Part shown: piece after piece, positions 7,262 to 16,161 of the stretch
How the letters are laid out: each line of letters starts with the position of its first letter
Position numbering within the stretch: position 1 is the stretch's first letter
Origin: a bacterium
Lineage (GTDB): Bacteria > Chloroflexota > Dormibacteria > UBA8260 > Bog-877
Assembly: GCA_021802115.1 (NCBI GenBank)
Contig: JAKABA010000074.1
Location: 1-16,488 of the forward strand
Reading direction: 5' to 3'
Length of the DNA stretch: 16,488 nucleotides
Translations under genes and position numbers: made by a program
The notes under the pieces: model-generated
Database searches by the model: none
Seen by the model: only the letters and a program-made list of their open reading frames with translations
Told to the model about the DNA's origin: nothing

Positions 7262-7267
7262 TAAACT
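7262..7267 (+). promoter_or_regulatory. -10 element for a leaderless zwf transcript
   Basis: TAAACT fits TANNNT and ends 6 nt before GTG 7274, placing the expected transcription start on the start codon. The purine run GAGGGG directly abuts the GTG and is too close to act as a Shine-Dalgarno site. No clear -35 is visible at 17-18 bp. Confidence 0.5.
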
Positions 7268-7273
7268 CGAGGG

Positions 7274-8719
7274 GTGTCCCGCACCAGTTCCGATGCCACC
7301 GGCGCCCTGGTGGTCTTCGGCATCAGCGGGGACCTGGCCCGCAAGATGACCTTCCGGGCCCTCTACCGGTTGGAGGCTCGTGGGCTTCTGGACTGTCCCG
7401 TGATCGGGGTGGCCCTGGACCAGTGGAGCGACGCCCAGCTGGTCGACCGTGCCCGGGCTGCGATCGAGGCCGCGGAGCCGCGCTTTTCCAAGCGGGTGTT
7501 CTCGAGGCTGGCCCAGAGGATGCAGTACCTGCAGGGGGACTTCGACGAGGCGAGCACCTTCCGGCAGCTGGCGGAGCGTCTGCGGGGCAGGCGACGCCCC
7601 CTGTTCTATTTGGAGATCCCCCCCTCCCTGTTCGGCAAGGTGGTGAGCCGGCTGGCCGAGGTGGGGCTCACCCACGATGCCCGGGTGATGGTGGAGAAGC
7701 CGTTCGGCAGCGACCTGCAGTCGGCGCGGGCCCTGGACGCCGAGTTGCACTCGTTCGTGGGCGAGGAGCAGATCCTGCGCATAGACCACTTCCTGGGCAA
7801 GGAGCCGGTGATGGACCTCCAGTTCCTGCGCTTCGCCAACGACATCCTGGAGCCGGTCTGGAACCGCGACCATGTTGCGGCGGTGCAGATCACCATGGCC
7901 GAGGACTTCGGGGTGGAGGACAGGGGAAGGTTCTACGACTCGGTCGGGGCCCTGCGGGACGTGGTCCAGAACCACCTGCTCCAGGTGCTGGCGCTGGGGG
8001 CGATGGAGCCTCCCGCGGGATCGTATGCCGACGACTTGCGCAACAAGAAGGCGGACGTGTTCCGCGCCATCCCCGACGCCGAGCCCACCAACTGCGTCCG
8101 CGGGCAGTATCAGGGCTACCGGCAGGTGCCCGGGGTCAGCCGGCGCTCCAACACCGAGACCTACGTGGCGCTGCGCCTGGCGATCGACAACTGGCGCTGG
8201 GCCGGGGTGCCCTTCTTCATTCGCGCCGGCAAGGCCCTGGCGGAGCGGGTCACCGAGGTGAGGATCATCTTCCGCCACCCGCCTCACCTGGCGTTCCTGG
8301 GTCGGACCGCTCATGCCGAGCCCAACCAGGTGATCCTGCGGATAGACCCGGACCCGGGACTCAGGCTGGTCCTGAACTCCAAGGGCGGCGAGGGGCGGAT
8401 CTCCCAACCTGTGCACCTCGATCTGTCCTTCGCCGCCGAGGTGGGTCGTCCCGCGGAGCCGTACGAGCGGCTGATCGACGATGCGCTCCGGGGCGACCAC
8501 AGCCTGTTCACGCGCGAGGACACGGTGGAGGAGACCTGGAGGATCGTGCAGCCGCTGCTCACCTCGCCCAGCCCGCTGGTGCGCTACGAGCAGGGATCAT
8601 GGGGACCGCAGGAGGCGGTGCAGCTCGTCCGGGGACACCCGGGGTGGCACGACCCCTGGATGGCGAGCCCGGCCTCGGAGGGACGGCCCCGCAGTCGATC
8701 AGTGAGGAGCAGGAGATGA
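7274..8719 (+). CDS. zwf: Glucose-6-phosphate 1-dehydrogenase
   Basis: The enzyme oxidises glucose-6-phosphate to 6-phosphogluconolactone with NAD(P)+, entering the oxidative pentose phosphate pathway in the cytoplasm. The 481-residue length is typical. Visible landmarks are the dinucleotide-binding [12 protein letters not shown] (13-24), EKPFG (141-145), the substrate-binding RIDHFLGKE (169-177) and DVVQNHLLQ (229-237), whose H234 corresponds to the catalytic base. Asp replaces no catalytic residue that I can see. The start is GTG 7274, apparently leaderless (TAAACT at 7262-7267). The stop overlaps the gnd start as ATGA, indicating coupled translation. No 6-phosphogluconolactonase or OpcA gene follows, unlike many actinobacterial zwf clusters, so the lactone step must be handled elsewhere or spontaneously. 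Confidence 0.95.
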   Translation: MSRTSSDATGALVVFGISGDLARKMTFRALYRLEARGLLDCPVIGVALDQWSDAQLVDRARAAIEAAEPRFSKRVFSRLAQRMQYLQGDFDEASTFRQLAERLRGRRRPLFYLEIPPSLFGKVVSRLAEVGLTHDARVMVEKPFGSDLQSARALDAELHSFVGEEQILRIDHFLGKEPVMDLQFLRFANDILEPVWNRDHVAAVQITMAEDFGVEDRGRFYDSVGALRDVVQNHLLQVLALGAMEPPAGSYADDLRNKKADVFRAIPDAEPTNCVRGQYQGYRQVPGVSRRSNTETYVALRLAIDNWRWAGVPFFIRAGKALAERVTEVRIIFRHPPHLAFLGRTAHAEPNQVILRIDPDPGLRLVLNSKGGEGRISQPVHLDLSFAAEVGRPAEPYERLIDDALRGDHSLFTREDTVEETWRIVQPLLTSPSPLVRYEQGSWGPQEAVQLVRGHPGWHDPWMASPASEGRPRSRSVRSRR

Positions 8720-9750
8720 CCACTTCGAAGCCGATGCAGCTGGGAATGGTGGGGTTGGGCCGGATGGGCGCCAACCTGGTGCGGCGGTTGATGCGCGATG
8801 GCCACTCGTGCGTGGTCTACGACCTGAACCCCAAGGCGGTCGCGGGCCTGGCCGCGGAGGGCGCGGTCGGCGCCTCCTCCATGAGCGACTTCGTGGCCAA
8901 GTTGACCCCGCCGAGGGCGGCCTGGGTGATGGTCCCGGCCGGCTCCGTCACCGACTCGACCATCAAGGAGCTGGCCCGGCTCCTGGACCGGGGGGACATC
9001 ATCATCGACGGGGGCAACTCGTACTACCGCGACGACATCAGAAGAGCCGCGGAGCTGCAGCAGGCCGGCCTCCACCTGATCGACTGCGGCACCAGCGGCG
9101 GTGTCTTCGGGCTGGAGCGGGGCTACTGCCTCATGATCGGCGGCGAGCCGGGACCGGTCGCCCACCTGGACCCCATCTTCTCGAGCATCGCTCCGGGAGT
9201 GGAGGCGGCGCCGAGGACGCCGGGGCGGCGCGGCACCCCGGCCAAGTCGGAGCACGGCTATCTCCACTGCGGGCCCAACGGTGCGGGTCACTTCGTGAAG
9301 ATGGTTCACAACGGGATCGAGTACGGCATGATGGCGGCCCTGGCCGAGGGTTTGGACGTGCTCCACAACGCCAACGCCGGGACCCGGGTCCAGAGCGCCG
9401 ACGCCGAGACCGCGCCGATGGAGGACCCGGAGTTCTACCAGTACGACATCGACACCCGTGAGGTGGCGGAGGTGTGGCGGCGCGGGAGTGTGGTGGGCTC
9501 ATGGCTCCTCGACCTCACCGCCATCGCGCTCCAGGAGTCCCCAGAGCTCACCGAGTTTGCGGGCCGGGTGTCGGACTCCGGCGAGGGGCGCTGGACCTCC
9601 ATCGCGGCCATCGACGAGGGCGTGCCCGCGCCGGTGCTGACGGCCGCGCTGTACTCCCGATTCTCATCTAGGAACCTGGGCGAGTTCGCCAACAAGACGC
9701 TGTCGGCGATGCGCAAGCAGTTCGGCGGCCATGATGAGAAGGCGGGGTGA
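8716..9750 (+). CDS. gnd: 6-phosphogluconate dehydrogenase, short decarboxylating form
   Basis: The enzyme converts 6-phosphogluconate to ribulose-5-phosphate and CO2. At 344 residues it is the short form, about 130 shorter than the NADP-dependent E. coli type. It has the Rossmann motif GLGRMG (13-18), [10 protein letters not shown] (98-107), [20 protein letters not shown] (124-143) and the signature [20 protein letters not shown] (185-204), with K195 as the catalytic lysine. The second beta-strand ends VVYDLN, and its acidic residue (D36) sits where NADP enzymes have Asn-Arg-Thr. This suggests NAD+ preference, an inference from the family. ATG 8716 overlaps the zwf stop and has GAGGAG at 8704-8709. 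A 110-bp gap follows before tal. Confidence 0.93.
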   Translation: MTTSKPMQLGMVGLGRMGANLVRRLMRDGHSCVVYDLNPKAVAGLAAEGAVGASSMSDFVAKLTPPRAAWVMVPAGSVTDSTIKELARLLDRGDIIIDGGNSYYRDDIRRAAELQQAGLHLIDCGTSGGVFGLERGYCLMIGGEPGPVAHLDPIFSSIAPGVEAAPRTPGRRGTPAKSEHGYLHCGPNGAGHFVKMVHNGIEYGMMAALAEGLDVLHNANAGTRVQSADAETAPMEDPEFYQYDIDTREVAEVWRRGSVVGSWLLDLTAIALQESPELTEFAGRVSDSGEGRWTSIAAIDEGVPAPVLTAALYSRFSSRNLGEFANKTLSAMRKQFGGHDEKAG

Positions 9751-9860
9751 CAGCGCCTCGGCCCGGAGCGCTACGAGGTGGAAAATACGGGTGTGGGGAT
9801 CAGGATTCTCGCAATTGAGCACGGATGGGAGTGCCCCTCGGGGAGCTCGGAGGTAAGGCC

Positions 9861-10946
9861 ATGAACGCTACCCAGCAACTTCAGCAGGCGGGCCAGAGCC
9901 TGTGGTTGGACAACATCACCCGGCAGCTGCTCGATGACGGAGGCCTGGAGGCTCACATCAGGGAACGCTCGGTGACCGGCCTGACCTCGAACCCCACCAT
10001 CTTCGACAAGGCGATCGAGTCCAGTTCGGCCTACGATGGGGACATATCGCAGGGAGTCGAGCGCGGGGTTTCCAGCGAGGAGATCTTCTTCGATCTGGCG
10101 ATCGCCGATCTGCGCCGCGCCGCCGACCTGTTCGGGCCGATCCACGAGCGCACGCTGGGGGTCGACGGCTGGGTTTCCCTGGAGGTCTCACCGCTGCTCC
10201 TCAACGATGCCAAGGGCACCGTGGAGATGGCCCGCCGCCTGCACCAGCGCGCCCAACGGGCCAACCTCTTCATCAAGATTCCGGGCACCCCCGCCGGGCT
10301 GCAGGCGATCGAGGAGTCCATTTTCTCCGGCGTGCCGGTCAACGTGACGCTGTTGTTCTCCGCCGCTCAGTACGCGCGGGCCGCCGAGGCCTACATGCGG
10401 GGGCTGGAGCGGAGGGTGGAGGCTGGGCTTGCCCCCGACGTGGCCTCGGTGGCCTCGGTGTTCGTGAGCCGCTGGGACACCGCCGTGCGGGGCCGGGCGC
10501 CCCAAGAGTTCCAGGACCGAGTCGGGATCGCGGCGGCGTCGCAAGCGTACCGGAGCTATCGCCAATTGCTGGACTCGGACCGGTGGCAGCGGCTCAGCAA
10601 CTGGGGCGCCAGGGCTCAGCGGCTGCTGTTCGCCAGCACCTCCACCAAGGACCCCAGCTCTCCCGACACCCTGTACGTCAGCGGGCTGGCGGCGCCGTTC
10701 ACGATCAACACCATGCCGGAGGAGACCCTGCTGGCGTTCGCGGATCACGGCCGCGTGGGGGAGATGCTGGCCGTGGATGGGGGCGGCTCCGGCCAGGTGC
10801 TGGCCGATCTCAAGTCCGCCGGCATAGATCCCGAGGAGCTCGCGGGCCAGCTCCAGGAGCAGGGCGGGGAGTCGTTCGCCAAGTCCTGGCGCAGCCTGAT
10901 CGCCTGCATCGACGGCAAGCGCCAGAGGGCCGGCGTTGCCTCCTGA
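9861..10946 (+). CDS. tal: Transaldolase
   Basis: Transaldolase moves a dihydroxyacetone unit between sugar phosphates (sedoheptulose-7-phosphate plus glyceraldehyde-3-phosphate to erythrose-4-phosphate plus fructose-6-phosphate) in the non-oxidative pentose phosphate branch. The 361-residue length fits the longer class found in actinobacteria and cyanobacteria. Motifs are SLWLDNITR (13-21), [15 protein letters not shown] (38-52), LFIKIPGT with the Schiff-base lysine K139, [11 protein letters not shown] (157-167) and [10 protein letters not shown] (197-206). The start is ATG 9861 with GGAGGT at 9849-9854. An upstream in-frame start at 9825 is possible but has no ribosome binding site and adds 12 residues. 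The last 11 bases overlap the start of pgi in another frame, implying coupled translation. Confidence 0.94.
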   Translation: MNATQQLQQAGQSLWLDNITRQLLDDGGLEAHIRERSVTGLTSNPTIFDKAIESSSAYDGDISQGVERGVSSEEIFFDLAIADLRRAADLFGPIHERTLGVDGWVSLEVSPLLLNDAKGTVEMARRLHQRAQRANLFIKIPGTPAGLQAIEESIFSGVPVNVTLLFSAAQYARAAEAYMRGLERRVEAGLAPDVASVASVFVSRWDTAVRGRAPQEFQDRVGIAAASQAYRSYRQLLDSDRWQRLSNWGARAQRLLFASTSTKDPSSPDTLYVSGLAAPFTINTMPEETLLAFADHGRVGEMLAVDGGGSGQVLADLKSAGIDPEELAGQLQEQGGESFAKSWRSLIACIDGKRQRAGVAS

Positions 10947-12591
10947 GCCGGGGTATGCGCCTCCGGCCGTGGCGCCGCTGAGGGAGCGGCCGGCCTTTCA
11001 GGCCCTGGCCGCCCACTTCGATGAGGTGCGGGACCTTCAGCTCAAGGAGCTCTTCCTGCGGGATCCGGGTCGGGGCGCCGCCCTCACCGCCGAGGCGGTG
11101 GGCTTCTACCTCGACTACTCGAAGAACCGGGTCACGGCCGAGACCATGCAGCTGCTGACGCGGCTGGCGGAGGAGTCCCGTCTGGCGGAACGGGTGGAGG
11201 CCATGTTCAGCGGGGAGCGCATCAACGTGTCTGAGCAGCGCCCGGTCCTGCATGTCGCCCTGCGAGCCCCCCGGGATGCCCGGATCCTGGTGGACGGGCA
11301 CAATGTCGTGCCCGAGGTCCATCGCGTCCTGGACCAGATGGGAGAATTCGCCTCCGCGGTGAGGGATGGGAGCTGGCGCGGCCACACCGGAAAACGGATC
11401 CGAAACATCATCAACATCGGCATCGGCGGATCGGACCTGGGCCCGATGATGGCCTACGAGGCGCTGCGTGACTACGCCAGCCCCGATCTCGTCCTCAGGT
11501 TCATATCCAACATCGACGCCAGCGACTTCGTGGAGGCGACCAGAGGGCTGGACCCGGCCGAGACCCTGTTCGTGGTCTGCTCCAAGAGCTGGCACACCCT
11601 GGAGACCTTGACCAACGCCGCCACCGCCAGGGACTGGCTGCTGGCCGGAATCGGCGGCGAACGGGAGGCGATCGCCCGGCACTTCGTGGCCGTCTCCACC
11701 AACCAGGAGGGGGTGGCGGAGTTCGGCATCGACCCCGCCAACATGTTCCCCTTCTGGGACTGGGTGGGCGGCCGCTACTCCTACGATTCCGCGATCGGAC
11801 TCTCCCTCATGATCGCGATCGGCAAGGCGCGGTTCCTGGAGATGCTGGCCGGCTTCAGGGCCATGGACGAGCACTTCCGGACCGCCCCCCTGGCCCAGAA
11901 CCTGCCCACCTTGCTGGCCCTGCTGGCGGTCTGGTACGACAACTTCTTCGGCGCCGAGACCCTGGCGGTGCTTCCCTACGACCACTATCTCTGGCGCTTC
12001 CCGGCGTACCTGCAGCAGCTGGAGATGGAGAGCAACGGCAAGCACGTGGACCTGCAGGGGCGGCCGGTCGACCACCAGACCGGTCCGATCATCTGGGGTC
12101 AGCCCGGGACCAACGGCCAGCATGCGTTCTACCAACTGATCCATCAGGGCACCAGGCTGATCCCCTGCGACTTCATCGGGTTCTGCGAGCCGCTGCATCC
12201 GCTGGGGCGCCATCATGACCTGCTCATGGCCAACATGCTCGCCCAGGCCGAGGCGCTCGCCTTCGGGCGCTCGGCCGAGGAGCTGCGTGCGGCAGGGGTG
12301 CCGGAGTGGCAGATCCCTCACCGGGTGTGCGATGGCAACCGGCCAACCACCACCCTCCTGATCGACCGGCTGACCCCGGAGAGCCTGGGCAAGCTGGTGG
12401 CCCTCTATGAGCACAAGACCTTCGTCGAGGGGGTGATCTGGGGGATCGACTCCTTCGATCAGTGGGGGGTGGAGCTGGGCAAGCTGCTGGCGGAGCGGAT
12501 CACGCCCGAGTTGGAGGCCAAGCTGGACCCCAGTCTGAGGCACGACAGCTCGACCAACGAGCTGATCCGCCGGTACCGGCGCCTGCGCTGA
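10936..12591 (+). CDS. pgi: Glucose-6-phosphate isomerase
   Basis: This enzyme interconverts glucose-6-phosphate and fructose-6-phosphate. The 551-residue protein has the full set of active-site segments: GIGGSDLGP (162-170), the phosphate loop SKSWHTLET (216-224; family form SKTFTTQET), [10 protein letters not shown] (273-282), MESNGK with catalytic E365, [17 protein letters not shown] (390-406) with H396, and [25 protein letters not shown] (492-516) ending in K516. WGQPGTNG carries Gln where Glu is usual, and His replaces a Thr in the phosphate loop; the core contacts remain. TTG 10936 is chosen from AGAGGG at 10924-10929; the next in-frame GTG (10969) has no ribosome binding site. It closes the zwf-gnd-tal-pgi cluster, where it can recycle transaldolase-derived fructose-6-phosphate back to the zwf substrate. 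Confidence 0.95.
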   Translation: MPPEPGYAPPAVAPLRERPAFQALAAHFDEVRDLQLKELFLRDPGRGAALTAEAVGFYLDYSKNRVTAETMQLLTRLAEESRLAERVEAMFSGERINVSEQRPVLHVALRAPRDARILVDGHNVVPEVHRVLDQMGEFASAVRDGSWRGHTGKRIRNIINIGIGGSDLGPMMAYEALRDYASPDLVLRFISNIDASDFVEATRGLDPAETLFVVCSKSWHTLETLTNAATARDWLLAGIGGEREAIARHFVAVSTNQEGVAEFGIDPANMFPFWDWVGGRYSYDSAIGLSLMIAIGKARFLEMLAGFRAMDEHFRTAPLAQNLPTLLALLAVWYDNFFGAETLAVLPYDHYLWRFPAYLQQLEMESNGKHVDLQGRPVDHQTGPIIWGQPGTNGQHAFYQLIHQGTRLIPCDFIGFCEPLHPLGRHHDLLMANMLAQAEALAFGRSAEELRAAGVPEWQIPHRVCDGNRPTTTLLIDRLTPESLGKLVALYEHKTFVEGVIWGIDSFDQWGVELGKLLAERITPELEAKLDPSLRHDSSTNELIRRYRRLR

Positions 12592-12592
12592 T

Positions 12593-12627
12593 CAGGGGCG
12601 CGGCCACCTCGGGTCCACTCGCCCCTG
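12593..12627. terminator. Hairpin between the convergent pgi and propeller-lipoprotein genes
   Basis: CAGGGGCG (12593-12600) and CGCCCCTG (12620-12627) form a perfect 8-bp stem around a 19-nt loop, starting 2 bp after the pgi stop in the 77-bp convergent gap. The position suits a bidirectional transcript end, but there is no T-run on either side. Confidence 0.4.
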
Positions 12628-12668
12628 GCAGGGCGCGAGCTTGAGGCGGCTCCCGACCGGCGAGCCCA

Positions 12669-14654
12669 TCATCCGGATGCCGGGTGGGTTGGGGTCTGCC
12701 CGTCGGCGGCCAGGAAGTCGAACCCGTCGGGGGTGTTCAACAGCCCGGGGGCGGTGCCGGCCACGCCGGTGACGCCGTACTGCCAGACCGTGGCCCCGGT
12801 CGCCGGGTCGATGGCCAGCATGCGGTCGTTGTGGTCGTCGTTGAGCATGAAGACGCCGCTGGGCAGCATCTCGACCAGGGACGGATGGTTGAGTTCGCCC
12901 GGGCCGGAGGCGACGGCGTAGCGGTAGAGGATCGAACCCTGGCGGTTGAACTCCACTATCTGGCCCGGCCGGGTGTAGCCGGCGATGAGGTAGCGGTTGG
13001 GGCCGAGCCGCTGCGGGTCGGAGGGATAGCGGAGGGAGAGATGGGTTGTCCACAGGAGGGCGCCGGAGGCGCTGAACTCGTCCACCCACGAGCCGTTGAT
13101 CTCTGACACGAGCACTCCGCCGCCCGGTACCGGGGTGTCCCCGTTGGGTGATCCCAGATAGCGCGGCGGCTGGTGCGTGCAGACCCCGGGGGTGCCGATC
13201 TGCCGCGCGATGGTGCCGTTGCGGTTGAGGATGATCACCCGGCAGTTGCCGATGTCAGCCACCGAGATCTGGCCGGTCTTGAGCAGGTAGGCGTCATCGG
13301 GGGTGTGGAGGTAGCCGGGAGCGCGGCCCGCCACCCCGGGGTGTCCGTAGGTCCAGAGCACCCTCCCCGACGGGTAGGAGATCATGAGGACCTCCTGATA
13401 GCTCTCCATGTTGATCACGATCGCCTGTCCGTGGTCGGCGAAGAAGGCGTCGTCGGGGTAGACGAACCCGCCCGGCGGAGGGGGAGCGCTGGGGCTCGGA
13501 TAGCGCCAGATGATCTGCCCCTCGGGATTGAGCAGCAGCAGCCGGTTGCTGCCGCTGTCAGCGACCAGCAGGTCGCCTCCGTAGTAGGGCGATCCCGCCC
13601 CCGGTTGCCCGGCGGTGCCGAACTTGGGATTGGGGACCATCATCTGGACGTTGGCGGTGGAGCCGTGGGCGGTCTCACCGCCCACTATCCAGGCCCGCGG
13701 GCCCAAGACCGCCAGTCCGGCGTGGGCGACCGGGACCCTCAGGGTTCCGGCGGTCAGCATGGCGCCGGTGACTGGGTTGAAGGCCCAGATGGACGAGATC
13801 GGAGCGGTGCCAGGGGCTGCCGATGTGTTCCCCCCGGCGACGTAGATGGTGCCACCCAGGGTTGCGGCCACCGCCCCCGCGTCCGGTTCCGGCATGTTCC
13901 CGATCACCCGGCCGATGCCGGTTCTGGGGTCGACCATCTGAATCTGGGAGGCGGCCAGCCCGTTCGCGGTCTGGCCGCCAAACACGTAGATGTCCCCTTT
14001 GAGAGCAGCCACCGCCGGGTAGCGCACCGGCACCGGAAGGTTGGCCACCTTCCGAAAGGAGACGCCGTTGTTGGTGGCCAGCACAGCGGCGTCGAAGGAG
14101 CTGCCGGTATACCCGCCGACGATGTAGGCGGTTGGGCCGATGGTGGTTGCCGCCGAGTCGGACCGGGCGTGGGGGAGGTTGCCGATGACCGATGCCAGTC
14201 CCAGCGCCGGAGGCAGCGACTGCACGGCGGCGGTGCTGGATGAGGTCCCTCCGCCGAAGACCATGGGGTGGCCGTCCATAATCGCCCCCGCCGCGTCGTG
14301 CACAGGAGCCGACAGTGACCCCGAACGACTGAGCGCTCCATCGCCGGTGGTGAGCGTGTACACACCGGAGCTGGACCCGCCAGCCGCGGACAGCCCCCCG
14401 GCGATGGTGAGCTCGCCTGCCGACGGTCCCGGGAGCACCACTTCGCGGCTGATGGGGTTGGCGAGCGCCCACGGCAGGACACCGGACTCCGCGGCCGGCA
14501 GCTGCAGCGCGGCCGCCGCGGGGCGGCCCCTGGGCGCCGCCCCCGGTGCGGCGCACCCCGCCAGCCCGAGGGCCAGGCCCGCAGACAAGGCCACGATGCC
14601 CCGGCGCCCTCCCCAGCGGACGATCGGGTGTGGGTCGAGGTTGATGGTTATCAC
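12669..14654 (-). CDS. Two-propeller lipoprotein: Kelch-like plus NHL/PQQ-like repeats
   Basis: This 661-residue exported protein has a short basic start (IVRWGGRRG), a hydrophobic stretch and a lipobox LAGC, with C34 as the likely lipidated cysteine. After an Ala/Pro-rich linker, residues about 82-330 hold six Kelch-like units, each with a Gly-Gly pair (AGGL, FGGG, VGGY, FGGQ, AGGN, VGGE). Residues about 355-645 hold six NHL/PQQ-like units such as LLVADSGSNRLLLLNPEGQIIWRYP, each ending in an aromatic strand. Two linkers are near duplicates: GVAGRAPGYLHTPDD and GVAGTAPGLLNTPDG. No catalytic residues are evident, so it may be a surface binding or scaffold protein. The start is uncertain. GTG 14654 sits inside a perfect GGAGGTGAT, which instead would place initiation at ATC 14645; both keep the signal peptide. 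The long in-frame extension to 14834 would bury it. Confidence 0.8.
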   Translation of the reverse strand: MITINLDPHPIVRWGGRRGIVALSAGLALGLAGCAAPGAAPRGRPAAAALQLPAAESGVLPWALANPISREVVLPGPSAGELTIAGGLSAAGGSSSGVYTLTTGDGALSRSGSLSAPVHDAAGAIMDGHPMVFGGGTSSSTAAVQSLPPALGLASVIGNLPHARSDSAATTIGPTAYIVGGYTGSSFDAAVLATNNGVSFRKVANLPVPVRYPAVAALKGDIYVFGGQTANGLAASQIQMVDPRTGIGRVIGNMPEPDAGAVAATLGGTIYVAGGNTSAAPGTAPISSIWAFNPVTGAMLTAGTLRVPVAHAGLAVLGPRAWIVGGETAHGSTANVQMMVPNPKFGTAGQPGAGSPYYGGDLLVADSGSNRLLLLNPEGQIIWRYPSPSAPPPPGGFVYPDDAFFADHGQAIVINMESYQEVLMISYPSGRVLWTYGHPGVAGRAPGYLHTPDDAYLLKTGQISVADIGNCRVIILNRNGTIARQIGTPGVCTHQPPRYLGSPNGDTPVPGGGVLVSEINGSWVDEFSASGALLWTTHLSLRYPSDPQRLGPNRYLIAGYTRPGQIVEFNRQGSILYRYAVASGPGELNHPSLVEMLPSGVFMLNDDHNDRMLAIDPATGATVWQYGVTGVAGTAPGLLNTPDGFDFLAADGQTPTHPASG

Positions 14655-14670
14655 CTCCGTGCTCTCAGCC

Positions 14671-14689
14671 GCGCCCGCTGGCCGGGCGC
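14671..14689. other. Hairpin in the leader of the propeller-lipoprotein gene
   Basis: GCGCCCG (14671-14677) and CGGGCGC (14683-14689) form a perfect 7-bp GC stem with a 5-nt loop. On the lipoprotein mRNA it would sit 11 nt upstream of the GGAGG (14655-14659), close enough to influence ribosome access. Its role is inferred only from position. Confidence 0.35.
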
Positions 14690-14803
14690 CCGACGGTGAC
14701 TGGGACGGCACCCGGGTGAGCCGGGAACTTCTCCAGGTTACCGATCCGCTCGGCCAAGGACGGTTCCGGTTCTCGCTGATGGCGGCGCCACAGCGATCGA
14801 AGC

Positions 14804-14831
14804 CTTCACGACGAGACGGCTGAGCTATTCT
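14804..14831 (+). promoter_or_regulatory. Putative promoter of the DedA-fusion gene
   Basis: TATTCT at 14826-14831 is a plausible -10, with CTTCAC (14804-14809) 16 bp upstream as a weak -35. The expected start near 14838 would give a leader of about 50 nt. The -10 lies within an imperfect dyad, TGAG-CTATT-CTCA. Confidence 0.35.
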
Positions 14832-14890
14832 CAAACCCGGGCCGTGGCGACCTCACCCGGCCGAGGTCAAAGCCGACAACAGGAGATTTG

Positions 14891-16111
14891 GTGGGCTTCC
14901 TCTCTGGTCTTCACGGGGTGGTGGCGATCGTCCTGCTCTGCAGCCTCCTCTTCATGGAGGAGGCGGGCGTGCCGCTGCCCTTCGCCCCCGGGGAGCTGAC
15001 CCTGCTGGCCGGAGGCCTTTTGATCGCCGCCGGCGGGCTCGACCCATTCGTCTTCGTGCCGTTGGCCTTTGCCGTCTGCGTCGGTGGGGCGATGGTCGGT
15101 TTCAGCTGGGCCCGGATCGTCGGTGAGCACGGCCTGACCGGGCTGGCGGTCCGGTTCCACCAGGCCAAGGCGCTGGCACGGGTCTCGCGCCGAGTTCAGG
15201 CGGCCGGTCCCGTCGGCATCGGGACCTCGCGACTGATCCCTGGCCTGCGCATCTACACAACCCTGGTGGCGGGGGCCTTCGGGGTGCGGCGCCGGACCTT
15301 CCTGGAGGGACTGGTGCCCAGCACCGCCATCTGGGTGGTCGCCTTCGTCGCCCTGGGGGTGGTGGCGGGCATCCCGGTCGAGCACTTCCTCACCAAGCTG
15401 GCCAAGCTGGCGGTGCAGGGAGCGATCCTCCTGGTGATCGGCGTGGGCGGCTATCTGGCGATCCGGAAGGCCCCGGCCCGGGACCGGGAGCCGTTGGTCA
15501 ACGTTCCGGACTGGCTCAAGACCGCCCTGGCGGCCCTCGTCGACCTGGGGGTGGTGGCCAGCATCCTGACCGGCCTGCTGACCATCGCCCGGCGGGTGAC
15601 GGGGGTCGGGCTGGTGGCCACCTGGGCGGATGGGGTCGTGGTCCTGGCGGCGCTGGCCGCGCTGTATCTGTTCGTCACCCGGCGCAGCACCGGGGCGACG
15701 GTGGGGGAGGCGCTGCTGCACACCGTCTACCTGCCCCGGCGCACGCGGCTTACCGCTCCCTCCGAGGGCAGCGGGGCGCAGGACCAGCAGCTGGAGACTG
15801 CGGCCGAACTGCTCCACGCCCTGGGGACGGTGCCACGGATGGCGGTGGCACGTTGTCTTCTCGCCGGGCCCGCCGGCACAAGTGAAGTCGCCCGGGCCAC
15901 CAGGATGAGCGCGGACGAGAGCCTGTATCACCTCTCCGCCCTGGTGCGGGTGGGGTTGCTGGAGACCGCGGGTGCCGAAGACGATACCCGCTTCCAGATC
16001 CGAAGGCCGCTGGTGAGCCTGGTGACCCAGGCCCTGGTCCACCAGGTGGCGCAGGCGGGCCCGGTCGGTGGTGGCACTGTGGGCGCCCTCCCGAGCCCCA
16101 CCAGCAACTGA
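14891..16111 (+). CDS. DedA-family membrane protein fused to a C-terminal ArsR-like winged helix
   Basis: Residues 1-165 of this 406-residue protein are a DedA/VTT domain: MEEAGVPLPFAPGELTLLAGG (22-42), a Gly-rich membrane segment, and SRLIPGLRIYTTLVAGAFG (113-131), equivalent to the family RFxPGxR motif. DedA proteins are inner-membrane transporters; some flip lipid carriers. Three more hydrophobic segments follow (about 172-192, 208-233, 243-263), then Arg-rich residues that should face the cytoplasm. Residues about 300-386 read like an ArsR-type winged helix: AELLHALGTVPRMAVARCLLAG, GTSEVARATRMSADESLYHLSALVRVGLL, then a wing with DDTRFQIRR. Usual DedA proteins are about 200-220 residues and have no such tail. 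AGGAG at 14881-14885 favours GTG 14891 over the adjacent TTG 14888. It is divergent from the propeller lipoprotein gene. DNA binding is an inference. Confidence 0.82.
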   Translation: MGFLSGLHGVVAIVLLCSLLFMEEAGVPLPFAPGELTLLAGGLLIAAGGLDPFVFVPLAFAVCVGGAMVGFSWARIVGEHGLTGLAVRFHQAKALARVSRRVQAAGPVGIGTSRLIPGLRIYTTLVAGAFGVRRRTFLEGLVPSTAIWVVAFVALGVVAGIPVEHFLTKLAKLAVQGAILLVIGVGGYLAIRKAPARDREPLVNVPDWLKTALAALVDLGVVASILTGLLTIARRVTGVGLVATWADGVVVLAALAALYLFVTRRSTGATVGEALLHTVYLPRRTRLTAPSEGSGAQDQQLETAAELLHALGTVPRMAVARCLLAGPAGTSEVARATRMSADESLYHLSALVRVGLLETAGAEDDTRFQIRRPLVSLVTQALVHQVAQAGPVGGGTVGALPSPTSN

Positions 16112-16161
16112 GGCCCGGTGCCGGCCCCGGGTTGCGTGCGCAGCATATTGTGGGGTCCGGA

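Noticed and set aside
7249..9750. An 833-codon open frame that seems to fuse an unknown N-terminal half to Gnd
   Set aside because: The first 489 codons are the +1-shifted reading of zwf, Gly/Arg/Pro-rich and without any domain. It is open only because of the GC-rich codon bias. The real gnd start is ATG 8716 with a ribosome binding site.
10440..10465. Tandem GTGGCCTCG repeat
   Set aside because: It encodes VASVAS within the conserved VASV(F)xSR segment of transaldolase, so it is ordinary coding sequence.
12094..12102. Gln in place of the usual Glu in the WGEPGTNGQH segment of Pgi as a sign of an inactive enzyme
   Set aside because: The catalytic base is the Glu in MESNGK (E365), which is present, as are H396 and K516. 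The substitution is probably tolerated.
10810..12543. A 577-codon open frame antisense to pgi
   Set aside because: It is a GC-bias shadow: its composition is low-complexity, it has no ribosome binding site, and the opposite strand encodes an unmistakable glucose-6-phosphate isomerase.
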